Assembly (NCBI RefSeq): GCF_042646605.1
Contig: NZ_JBHRUG010000019.1
Span: 124,001 to 188,000, forward strand
Source: Litchfieldella rifensis
Lineage (GTDB): Bacteria > Pseudomonadota > Gammaproteobacteria > Pseudomonadales > Halomonadaceae
Length of the DNA: 64,000 bases
Direction: 5' to 3'
Both the position numbers and the translations under genes were made by a program. Positions 42,953 through 51,800 of this stretch are shown in pieces. Numbering within the stretch: the first letter of the stretch is position 1; each line of letters begins with the position of its first letter. The notes under the pieces are model-generated. The model was not told where the DNA came from, made no database searches, and was given only the letters and a program-made list of their open reading frames with translations.

Positions 42953-43779
42953 CAGAGTGCCTCCTTGAACGAGTCGCGGGTAACGACCGTGGCGAGAAAA
43001 CGCAGCAGCATGGCGTTGACGGTTTCATGGGCTTCCATGGGCACCATATGCCGCTGGCCGGGCAGGATCTGCACTTCGGCATTGGGCAGGCGCTCGGCCA
43101 GCGCTCGGGCCATGCGCGGCGTGGAGCCCGGATCCAGCTCGCCGGTGGCGACCAGCACCGGCACACGGATCGTCTGCAGGCGCTCGGCGCCGAAGTCGTC
43201 CTGGGTACCGAACAGGGCGTAGCTGCGGTAATACCCTTGCGGATGATTGTTGCTGACGATTTCGTGGACCTTGGCAATCCGCCCCGGGTGAGCATGGCGG
43301 AACGCCGGGCTGAACCAGCGCTTCAAGGCCTCGCCGACGTTGGCGGCGGGTCCCTGCTCGCGAGTCTGGGCCAGGCGCTGCTGCACCCCGGCGCGCTGAT
43401 TCGCATCGCGTTCGAAGACGCTGGACAGTACCACCATCGCCGCCAGGCGTTCCGGATAGCGCAGGGCGAAGGCACGTGCCACCAACCCGCCCATCGAGAA
43501 ACCCACCACGGCCACCCGCTCGAGTCCCAGGTGATCCAGCAGCGCTGCCAACTGGTCCGCATAGTCATCCAGCCCGGCATTGACTTGGGGCAGGGCGCTG
43601 TCGCCATGTCCCAGCATGTCGTAGGCGATGACCGCATGGTATTCGGCCAGGGCATCGACTTGTGGTTGCCACATGGTGGCGTCGAGGCCCACGCCGTGGA
43701 TGAGTATCACCGGCGCGCCCTGTCCTTGACGCCAGTAGCGCGTCCCGTCGGGGGCCTTGCGCGCTTCGGTGAGTTCCAT
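42952..43779 (-). CDS. Alpha/beta hydrolase, ring-cleavage-product type
   Basis: 275 residues. HGVGLDATMW (oxyanion loop), GFSMGGLVARAFALRYPE with nucleophile Ser in G-x-S-x-G (about 94), GELDPGSTPRMA (Asp region) and GQRHMVPMEAHE (catalytic His). The family includes PcaD, RutD and the hydrolases of acetamidomethylene-succinate and methylformamido-methylene-succinate. By context it may split the enamide dicarboxylate in a trigonelline-like route (TgnD role). It is translationally coupled to the ALDH gene. Confidence 0.87.
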   Translation of the reverse strand: MELTEARKAPDGTRYWRQGQGAPVILIHGVGLDATMWQPQVDALAEYHAVIAYDMLGHGDSALPQVNAGLDDYADQLAALLDHLGLERVAVVGFSMGGLVARAFALRYPERLAAMVVLSSVFERDANQRAGVQQRLAQTREQGPAANVGEALKRWFSPAFRHAHPGRIAKVHEIVSNNHPQGYYRSYALFGTQDDFGAERLQTIRVPVLVATGELDPGSTPRMARALAERLPNAEVQILPGQRHMVPMEAHETVNAMLLRFLATVVTRDSFKEAL

Positions 43780-43794
43780 GCTGCCTCCTGGGCC

Positions 43795-44397
43795 CTAGTC
43801 GTTGATAGCGGCCTGTTCGGCCTCGGCGGCCAGTTCCTGCAGGTCCTGATAGCGGTTGCCGATGCGCGGATGCAGGCGGCCACCGTCGGCGGCGCCCAAG
43901 GCCACGACGATCTCGTCATGGCGAGGCGCATCCTCGATACGCATCTCCAGTGTGACGTAGTGCGAGCGAAAGCCCTCGTCGTGCTTGTGCATCATCGGGA
44001 TCTGAATCGAGGTGCCCGGCCCGCCGCGCTTGTTGGTAAAGCTCAGGTAGCTCTTGGCGCCTACGGCATCGCGATAGTGATTGCCGAAGCGCAGGGTATG
44101 AATGACCGCCGAGGCATGCTCGATCTCTCCGTCGGCGCCGACCACCGCGGCCTTGCCATATGCCTCGATGGCATCGCCATCGATCTCCTTCAGGATCATC
44201 TCGACGATCTGCTTGCCGAGGGCCGAGCAGCCGTGGCGGATTTCCGGCGCCAGGTCCTCGACGAAGCCGCGGCCATGCCAGGGGTTCGCGATCACCGCCG
44301 CCACGCCGAGCATGGTCACGGGGCGCTCCCCTGGCTTGCCACCCTCGCGGTAGGTCGTCTCGCGGTAGGTCGCGATCTTGCGGATTTCAAAGCTCAT
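43795..44397 (-). CDS. DUF1185 ('amino acid synthesis') family protein
   Basis: 200 residues if started at the ATG at 44397, six bases after GGAG; ATG codons 3 and 12 bases earlier are alternatives. RPVTMLGVAAVIANPWHGRGFVEDL, YGKAAVVGADGEIEHASAVIHTLRFGN and GPGTSIQIPMMHKHDEGFRSHY match the DUF1185 family, which often lies beside flavin monooxygenase, ALDH and hydrolase genes. The biochemical role is unknown. It could be the 'conserved hypothetical' helper of the trigonelline pathway, but I cannot verify that. First gene of the minus-strand operon. Confidence 0.8.
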   Translation of the reverse strand: MSFEIRKIATYRETTYREGGKPGERPVTMLGVAAVIANPWHGRGFVEDLAPEIRHGCSALGKQIVEMILKEIDGDAIEAYGKAAVVGADGEIEHASAVIHTLRFGNHYRDAVGAKSYLSFTNKRGGPGTSIQIPMMHKHDEGFRSHYVTLEMRIEDAPRHDEIVVALGAADGGRLHPRIGNRYQDLQELAAEAEQAAIND

Positions 44398-44776
44398 CAT
44401 CGTCTCCATTGATTCGGCCTACGCCGGAAGACATACGGCCACAGGCATCGTCGGTTTTGGTATACCGTAATACACTGCATTGAGGACGGCAAGAAACAAT
44501 CGCTCATCAGGCATTCGTCTGAAGCCTGCGAAAGATCATTATCTTGTTTTATCATATTGTTTTAAATGAGTTTTTATCAGATTCTTCAGGACGGTCTGGA
44601 TGGCGGCAGAGAAAAAGTCTTTGCATGTCGTAATATGGTATACCAAACTGCGAGGCGAGCCACTGCTTCCTCCGGTAGGGAAGCGCGGTACCCATGGCTC
44701 GATACACCTTTGGATTCGTGCGGCGCTCCAGGCGCCATTGTGATAATGACAAGAGACATCCAGGGAGAGCTTCCCC
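44398..44776. promoter_or_regulatory. Divergent promoter with two mirrored GntR-type operators
   Basis: TTTGGTATACCGTAATAC lies at 44456-44473 and GTAATATGGTATACCAAA at 44630-44647. Each is the near reverse complement of the other (16 of 18 positions) and each holds a TGGTATACC(A) palindrome. O1 is 59 bp from the DUF1185 start and O2 130 bp from the BCCT start. The stretch between is AT-rich. No gene is visible. Confidence 0.7.
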
Positions 44777-46354
44777 ATGCAAGACTCTCGACAGGCGACT
44801 TCAAGGCACGGCTTGTTTGCCGGCGTGGACAGGACCATGGCGATCGCTTCGATAGCGATGGTGGTCGCTTTCGTCCTCTTCTCCGTACTGCAACCGGTGC
44901 TGGCCAACAGCATTTACCAAGGCGTGAAGCAGTTCATCGAACAGGAACTCGGCTGGTATTACATTCTCACGGTCAACGTGGTGCTGATCGTCGTGATCGG
45001 TATCATCGTCAGCCCCTATGGCAAGTTGCGTCTGGGCCGCGACAATGAGCGCCCCGAGTTTTCCAACTTCACCTGGTTCGCCATGCTCTTCAGCGCGGCG
45101 GTGGGGACCGGGCTGCTGTTCTGGAGCATCGCCGAGCCATTGAGTCACCTGCAAGGCAATCCCTTCATCGCCATGGCCGGCGTGGAACCCCATACCATGG
45201 AAGCGGCGCAGACGGCCTTGCGTATCACCATCTTCCACTGGGGCTTGCATGGTTGGGCGATCTATATCCTGGTCGGCACCATCCTGGCCTACTTCGCCTA
45301 TCGCCGGGGGTTGCCGCTGACCATCCGTTCGGCGTTCTACCCTCTGCTGGGTGAGCGCATCCACGGACCGATCGGCCATGGCATCGATCTGCTGGCGATC
45401 TTCGCCACCTTGTTCGGCACCGCCACCACCCTGGGGCTCGGGGTGTCGCAGATGAACGCCGGCCTCAACAGCCTGTTCGGCATGGAAATCACCAGTGCCA
45501 ATCAGGTCCTGCTGGTACTGGGTGTCACCGTGGTAGCGACCCTCTCGGCGGTGTCCGGGCTGAAGAAGGGCATTCGGCTGCTTAGCGAATGGAACATCTA
45601 TCTCAGCATGATCCTGTTCGCGTTCTTCATCCTGGCCGGCCCCACCATCTTCCTGTTGACCATCTTTACCACCAGCGTGGGCGATTATCTGACCCACCTC
45701 GTCGGCATGGGCTTCTGGACCAGCCCCGATCCCGAGAGCCAGTGGCAGGGCTGGTGGACCCTCTTCTACTGGGGCTGGTGGCTGTCCTGGGGTCCCTATG
45801 TCGGGATGTTCATCGCACGCATTTCACGCGGTCGCACCATCCGGGAAGTGCTGTTCGGCGGCATGCTGGCCGCGACGCTGGGTGCGATGGTGTGGATCGT
45901 GATCTTCGGCGGTACCGCCTTGCACCTGCAGCTGGTCGGCGGCGTCGATCTGGCCACGGTGGCGAACGACGATGTGACCAAGGTGCTGTTCCAGACCATC
46001 GCCGCGTTGGATGTGCCCTGGGCCACCACGTTCATGATCGCGATGGCGACACTGATGATCATTACCTGGTTCGTGACGTCTGCCGACTCGGGCACCCTGG
46101 TCATCTGCACCATCCTGGCCAAGGGCAACCCTCATCCACCTCAGCTCTATCGGGTGATCTGGGGCTTGGGCCTGGGTGCCACCTCGGCCGTGTTGCTGTT
46201 GGCCGGTGGCCTGGAAGCGCTGCAAACGGCGGCCATCGCGGCGGCACTACCCTTTTCCCTGGCGCTGCTGATCATGGCCTACTGCATGATCAAGGCACTG
46301 AGCGAGGAAGGTCGCGATGCCACGATAGCCGCCAAGCTAGCCGAAACGTCGTAA
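44777..46354 (+). CDS. BCCT-family betaine/carnitine/choline transporter
   Basis: 525 residues with 12 membrane helices. The BCCT signatures are present: WFAMLFSAAVGTGLLFWSIAEPLSHL and the tryptophan-rich segment WTLFYWGWWLSWGPYVGMFIARISRGRTIRE. The family imports quaternary-ammonium zwitterions. Its divergence from a catabolic operon and its pairing with a monooxygenase suggest that the substrate is catabolised, with trigonelline or another N-methylated betaine most plausible. The short C-terminal tail lacks the long osmosensory extension of BetP. Confidence 0.9.
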   Translation: MQDSRQATSRHGLFAGVDRTMAIASIAMVVAFVLFSVLQPVLANSIYQGVKQFIEQELGWYYILTVNVVLIVVIGIIVSPYGKLRLGRDNERPEFSNFTWFAMLFSAAVGTGLLFWSIAEPLSHLQGNPFIAMAGVEPHTMEAAQTALRITIFHWGLHGWAIYILVGTILAYFAYRRGLPLTIRSAFYPLLGERIHGPIGHGIDLLAIFATLFGTATTLGLGVSQMNAGLNSLFGMEITSANQVLLVLGVTVVATLSAVSGLKKGIRLLSEWNIYLSMILFAFFILAGPTIFLLTIFTTSVGDYLTHLVGMGFWTSPDPESQWQGWWTLFYWGWWLSWGPYVGMFIARISRGRTIREVLFGGMLAATLGAMVWIVIFGGTALHLQLVGGVDLATVANDDVTKVLFQTIAALDVPWATTFMIAMATLMIITWFVTSADSGTLVICTILAKGNPHPPQLYRVIWGLGLGATSAVLLLAGGLEALQTAAIAAALPFSLALLIMAYCMIKALSEEGRDATIAAKLAETS

Positions 46355-46379
46355 CGCCCTTCATTAGGAGAATCGAGAG

Positions 46380-47423
46380 ATGCAGTTTTCGCTATTCCTG
46401 CACATGGAACGCTACTCCGAGCAAGAAAGCCATCGGCAGCTGTTCGAGGAGCTCTGCGAATTGGTGAGGATTGCCGAAGCCGGGGGATTCCGTACCGCCT
46501 GGATCGGCGAGCATCACGGCATGCAATTCACCTCGTCGCCGAGCCCGATCGCGCAACTGGCGTACCTGGCGGCCAAGACCGAGCGCATCCGCCTGGGCGC
46601 CGGTACCTTCGTTGCCCCCTTCTGGAACCCGATCCGCCTGGCGGGCGAAGCGGCCATGCTCGACCTGATCAGTGGCGGTCGCCTCGAGTTCGGTATCGCG
46701 CGTGGCGCCTACCAGTACGAGTTCGATCGCCTCACCGATGGCATGTCGGCGGCGGATGGCGGCCAGTCGTTGCGCGAGATGGTGCCGGCGATCCGTGGGC
46801 TGTGGCAGGGCGACCATGCATACAGCGGCGATGTCTATCGCTTCCCTGCCACCACCAGCGTGCCCAAGCCGGTGCAGTCGCCGTTGCCGCCGATGTGGAT
46901 CGCCGCTCGCGATCCCAACTCCCATGATTTCGCGGTCAAGAACGGCTGCAACGTGATGGTCACGGCGTTGATGAAAGGCGACGAGGAAGTGGCCGATCTG
47001 GCGCACAAGTTCGATACCGCCTGTGCCAAGCATCCCGAGGTGCCCCGCCCCGAGCTGATGTTGCTGCGTCATACCTATGTGCATGAAGAGAGCGATCCGC
47101 AAGGCTGGCGAAAGGGGGCCGAGGCGATCAACCGCTTCTATCGCCACTTCCTGGCCTGGTTCAAGAATGACCAGCAAGCGATCGACGGTTTCTTCGAGCC
47201 CGTGTCGCAGGCGTCGGTGGCCGACAACCCCGAGTTCTCGCTCGATGGCTTGCATCGCAACATGATGATCGGCACGCCGTCGGAGCTGGTCGAGCGGCTC
47301 AAGGGCTACGAGGCCCTGGGGATCACCGAATACAGCTTCTGGACCGATAACACCCTGCCTTTCGAGGACAAGAAGCGTTCGCTCGAGCTGTTCATTCGCG
47401 AGGTCATGCCGCACTTTCGCTGA
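46380..47423 (+). CDS. LLM-class flavin-dependent monooxygenase (oxygenase component)
   Basis: 347 residues of the bacterial luciferase-like family, beginning MQFSLFLHMERYSEQESHRQLFEELCELVRIAEAGGFRTAWIGEHHG. The TIM-barrel blocks SPSPIAQLAYLAAKTERIRLGAG, RLAGEAAMLDLISGGRLEFGIARG and PLPPMWIAARDPNS are clear. It needs reduced flavin from a separate reductase, here the gene at 40809. By analogy with TgnB it may open the pyridinium ring of an imported betaine. It follows the BCCT gene by 25 bp with AGGAG upstream. Confidence 0.9.
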   Translation: MQFSLFLHMERYSEQESHRQLFEELCELVRIAEAGGFRTAWIGEHHGMQFTSSPSPIAQLAYLAAKTERIRLGAGTFVAPFWNPIRLAGEAAMLDLISGGRLEFGIARGAYQYEFDRLTDGMSAADGGQSLREMVPAIRGLWQGDHAYSGDVYRFPATTSVPKPVQSPLPPMWIAARDPNSHDFAVKNGCNVMVTALMKGDEEVADLAHKFDTACAKHPEVPRPELMLLRHTYVHEESDPQGWRKGAEAINRFYRHFLAWFKNDQQAIDGFFEPVSQASVADNPEFSLDGLHRNMMIGTPSELVERLKGYEALGITEYSFWTDNTLPFEDKKRSLELFIREVMPHFR

Positions 47424-47495
47424 TGACGGTGAGGAGGCCTCAGGGTCGGTCCCTGGGTGGCCGCGACGGGGTGGTGAGGTCGCGGCGCTGCAGTG

Positions 47496-48032
47496 TCACC
47501 ACCAGTGCTGGGGATAACGGCGGTGTCGAGCCAGGTTGTTGACGAGTATGGCGACCGACAGCATCAGGACGCAGGCGGTGGCGACCGGCATCAGGGCGTA
47601 ACTCCAACTCAGGGAATGCAAGTCGTTCGAGCCGATCACGGCGATCAGTGCGGTCGCTCCGCCGGGGGGGTGCAGGGTATGGGTCAGCTGCATGACCAGG
47701 ATGGCCGTCGATACGGCCACCGCCGCCGCCAGCCAGGTATCCCCCAGCCACTGCCAACTGAGTACGCCCACCAGTGCCGATAGCACATTGCCGCCTAGCA
47801 CGTTGCGCGGCTGGGCCAACGGGCTCTCCGGCGCGGCGTACAACAGCACCGAGGTCGCCCCGAAGGAACCGATCATCAGCAGGGAATGCGATGGCAAGGT
47901 GAGTTCACTTAGCCAGCCCACCCCCGCCATGCCCAGAAAGGCACCGATCCATGACCACAGGGCATCACGCCAGCAGGGTGGCGTTCGCTCGGCGGGCGCT
48001 CCCTTCATCTTGTTGAGATACGTTCTGACCAT
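47496..48032 (-). CDS. HPP family integral membrane protein
   Basis: 178 residues with four or five membrane helices and the defining HPP block (HTLHPPGGATALIAVIGS, about 117-134), plus FGATSVLLYAAPESPLAQPRNVLGGN. No C-terminal CBS domains are present. Some HPP proteins have been linked to nitrite transport; no such partner is seen here. It is convergent with the monooxygenase gene. Confidence 0.85.
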   Translation of the reverse strand: MVRTYLNKMKGAPAERTPPCWRDALWSWIGAFLGMAGVGWLSELTLPSHSLLMIGSFGATSVLLYAAPESPLAQPRNVLGGNVLSALVGVLSWQWLGDTWLAAAVAVSTAILVMQLTHTLHPPGGATALIAVIGSNDLHSLSWSYALMPVATACVLMLSVAILVNNLARHRRYPQHWW

Positions 48033-48158
48033 TGGCCGCTTGATCGAGTCAAAAGCGGCCTATCTTGCCAAAAATAGCCTGCTAATAGAACGACCTGCAT
48101 AGATGTTTTCGCGACATTCCGCCGTGGAAATGGGCGTACGGTCTGAGCCACTGGAGCG

Positions 48159-48518
48159 TCATCGGCGCTGAAGGTATTCCTTCAGCGCCATGGCATTGTT
48201 GTATTCCGTCTCCTTGGCGCCGAACACCAGGGTCAAGGTGCGGCCGTCGCATTCTGCCAGCATCTCGTCGATGGCCCGCTGCTGCTTCTCGAGTTCGCGG
48301 TGGTAGCGATCGATGAATTCCTCCCAGCGCTCGGGGTCGTGCTTGAACCACTGGCGCAGCCTCTTGGAGGGGGCGAGCTCCTTGCGCCATTCGTCGAGCT
48401 TGAGCGCCTCCTTGCGCCGGCCGCGCGGCCAGACGCCATCGACCAGCACGCGGTATCCATCGGCGTCTTCCGGCTCGTCATAGGCGCGCTTGCACTGGAT
48501 CGTCCTGGGCTGCGTCAT
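48159..48518 (-). CDS. DUF488 family protein
   Basis: 119 residues. VLVDGVWPRGRRKEALKLDEWRKELAPSKRLRQWFKHDPERWEEFIDRYHREL and the end TLVFGAKETEYNNAMALKEYL match the short DUF488 (YeaO-like) family. The function is unknown; the size and charge suggest a soluble nucleotide- or nucleic-acid-related protein. Confidence 0.85.
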   Translation of the reverse strand: MTQPRTIQCKRAYDEPEDADGYRVLVDGVWPRGRRKEALKLDEWRKELAPSKRLRQWFKHDPERWEEFIDRYHRELEKQQRAIDEMLAECDGRTLTLVFGAKETEYNNAMALKEYLQRR

Positions 48519-48875
48519 GCGTGACCTCCCGTGTGAAACCGCCCCGGTCGAGAGGACCGTTGGCGGGTGGTCCTGACGGACACTATAGGTGGCCTTGGAC
48601 CGATTTTAGAACACGCTCACCCCAGAGGAACCATCCCCAAGGCCTTGGCATCGAAGACAAGAGCCTTCGGACAGAAGGCGCGGGACTCGTCTGCCGCAGT
48701 GCCGTGTTTTGGCATATGTTGTGTTTTATGTTCTATGATTCCATATATATGGTAGCTGAGCGTTTGATACGAAATGCCCGTTCCTTGATATGGGTCATGT
48801 CTCCGAGGGCCGGTTCCGGCCTAGCATGAGCCGCTATTCAGGGTACTGGTCATCGTCGATTCCGGAGACTCCTAC
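48519..48875 (+). promoter_or_regulatory. Upstream region of nrdJ
   Basis: 357 bp without a gene. An AT-rich island at about 48710-48760 contains the perfect palindrome CCATATATATGG (48741-48752) and is the likely promoter zone. GGCCGG-TT-CCGGCC (48813-48826) is a short hairpin. GGAG lies 8 bases before the nrdJ ATG. I saw no cobalamin riboswitch and no good NrdR box. Confidence 0.4.
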
Positions 48876-51800
48876 ATGAGCACTTCCACCAAGGCCGCCA
48901 AGACGTCCAACGAGGTGCCGCTGCAGGCGCCCTCGCGCGATATCTGGGATGCCAAGTATCGCCTCAAGGACCGTCATCAGCGTGCGGTGGACAAGGACAT
49001 CCCGGCGACCTTCGAACGCGTGGCCCGAGCCCTGGCCGCGGTCGAGGGCGACCAGGCCGAAGCCTGGCTGCCGAAGTTTCGCTGGGCGCTGGAGAACGGC
49101 GCCATTCCGGCCGGGCGGATCCTCTCCAACGCTGGCGCCGACGACTACAAGCCGTCGGTGAGCCTGATCAACTGCACGGTGTCGCGAACCATCCGCGATT
49201 CGATGCAGGAGATCCTCGACGCGGTAGTGGACGCCGGCATGACGCTGAAGAGCGGTGCCGGGATCGGCTACGAATTCTCCACCCTACGCCATAAGGGGGC
49301 CTATGTATTCGGGGCCGGGGCCGGCACCAACGGGCCGCTGGCGTTCATGGATATCTACGACAAGATGTGCTTCACGGTGGCCTCGGCGGGCGGTCGCCGC
49401 GGCGCCCAGATGGCCACCTTCGATGTCGGCCACCCCGACGTGGAGGCGTTCATCGAGGCCAAGCGCGAACCCGGCCGCCTGCGTCAGTTCAACCTCAGCC
49501 TGCTGATCGCCGACGAGTTCATGGAGGCGGTGAAGCAGGACGCCGACTGGCACTTGGCCTTCCCGCTGCATCCCGGCGAGAAGGATGACGTGAAGCCCGA
49601 AGACCTCATCTACCGCGACTGGCCGGTGATCGAGGACGGTTACACCGTCGACGACCAGGGCCGCGTGGCCTGCCGCATCGTGCGCACCGTCAAGGCGCGC
49701 GAGTTGTGGGACACCATCATGAGCGCCACCTACGACTACGCCGAGCCGGGCTTCGTCCTGATCGACCAGGTCAATCGGCTGAACAACAACTGGTTCTGCG
49801 AGGAGATCCGGGCGACCAATCCGTGTGTGACGGCGGATACGCGACTGCATACCCAGTTCGGCCAGGTACCTATCGGTGAGTTGTATCGACTGGGCAGCGA
49901 TCTTCAGGTAACGACGGACAAGCGGGCCCTCGAGAGTGGCGACAAGGGCGTCGAAACCCGCTCGGCCGTGCCCGCCTTCATGACCGCCGGCGACGCGGAT
50001 GTCTATCGGGTGGTGACGCAGGAGGGCTACGCAATCAAAGCCACAGCGTGGCACGATTTTTATACTGATCGCGGCAAGATTCCCCTGAAGGACCTCGAAG
50101 TAGGCGATCGACTCTGGGTGCAGTCCGGCAAGGGGCAGTTCGGTGACCAAGGTAATGAAAAGCTGGGAACCCTGTTGGGTTTGATTGCCGGTGACGGTCA
50201 TTTCACTCACCGAGGCAAGGATCAGGAAGCGGTCATCGTCAACTTTTGGGGTCAGGATCGGCCGTTGGCCCAGGCCGTTTCTGATCACATCAATGATCTG
50301 ATTGCCAGTGCAGCCAAGTCCTCGCGGGTATATCGAGTGTCGCCGGTGGCGGTGCCTGAGCGTCGGCATGTCTTTGTTCGCTCGATCATCCTCGCACGCT
50401 TGCTGGAGCATTACGGTTTTACCCGCAAGACCAAGCTCTCGGTACCGGAGGTGGTGTGGCGTGGCAATGAAGATTGCGTCAAAGGTTATCTGCGCGGCCT
50501 TTTCCAGTCGGATGGCACCGTCAATGTATCGGGCAAGAGCCAGAGCTGTTCCATTCGCCTGGCTTCCAGTCAAGAGAGTCTGCTGAAGGATGTGCAGGCC
50601 CTGCTGTCTAACTTCGGTGTGTTCAGCCGTATTCACCAGCGTCGCGAGGCGGGCATGCGCACCCTGCCCGACGGCAGGGGCGGCACTCGCGAATACGATT
50701 GTCAGGCGGATCACGAGCTGATCATCGATGGTGAGTCGCGCGAGCGGTTCATGCAGGAGGTTGGCTTTCTGCTCGATTACAAGAATCACAAGTATCGGGA
50801 GTGGGCGAGTGACAAGGTGTTGCGCAAGACGCAACCCTTCGTAGCCCGCGTGGCGTCCATCACTCATGTCGGCCGCGAGCCGGTCTTCGATACTACCCAG
50901 TTCGATAAAAATACCGTCATTTTCAATGGGTTGGTGACGGGGCAATGCGGGGAGCAACCGTTACCGCCGGAAGGAGCCTGCCTGCTCGGTTCGGTGAACC
51001 TGACCCGCTTCGTGATCGAGCCGTTCGGCGACAAGCCGCGCTTCGACTGGGAGCGTTATCGCAAGGTGGTGGCGATCTTCACGCGCATGCTCGACAACGT
51101 GGTGGAGATCGCCGGCCTGCCGCTGCCGGGCCAGCGGCGCGAACTCGAGGCCAAGCGTCGCCACGGCATGGGTTTCCTGGGGCTGGGCTCGACCCTGACC
51201 ATGCTCAAGATCCCCTACGGCTCGGAGGAGTCGCTGGCCTTCACCGACGAGGTGAGCAAGGTGCTGGCCATCGAGGGCTGGCGTCAGGCGTTGGAGCTTT
51301 CCCGCGAGAAAGGGATGGCGCCGATACTCGCCGAGGACTTCGAGATCACGCCCAGGATGCTGCGCGAGCGCCCGGAGCTGGCCCATGATGGCTATGAAGC
51401 CGGCGACAAGGTGCCCGGACGCATCCTCCACGCCCGCTACAGCCGTTACATGCAGAAGATCGCCGAGGCGGAGCCCGAGCTTGCTGCGGCGCTGGCCGAG
51501 CACGGCGCGCGCTTCACCCACCATTCGTCGATCGCCCCCACCGGCACCATCAGCCTGTCGCTGGGCAACAATGCCTCCAACGGCATCGAGCCGTCGTTCT
51601 CGCATCGCTATTTCCGCAACGTCATCCAGTCGGGCAAGAAGTCCAAGGCGCAGGTCGAGGTGGTGTCCTTCGAGCTGGCGGCCTATCGCCACTTCGTGGC
51701 GGCCGACGCGGTGGAAAGCGATCTGCCGGACTACTTCGTCACCGCCGACGCGGTGACCCCGGAGCAGCACGTGGCGGTGCAGGCGGCGGCGCAGGCCTGG

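Noticed and set aside
48741..48752. CCATATATATGG palindrome as an NrdR box before nrdJ
   Set aside because: It does not match the conserved outer C and G positions of NrdR boxes and only one site is present; left as an unexplained palindrome.
49284..50957. 557-codon minus-strand open frame across nrdJa and the intein
   Set aside because: Antisense shadow; the opposite strand encodes NrdJa and canonical intein motifs.
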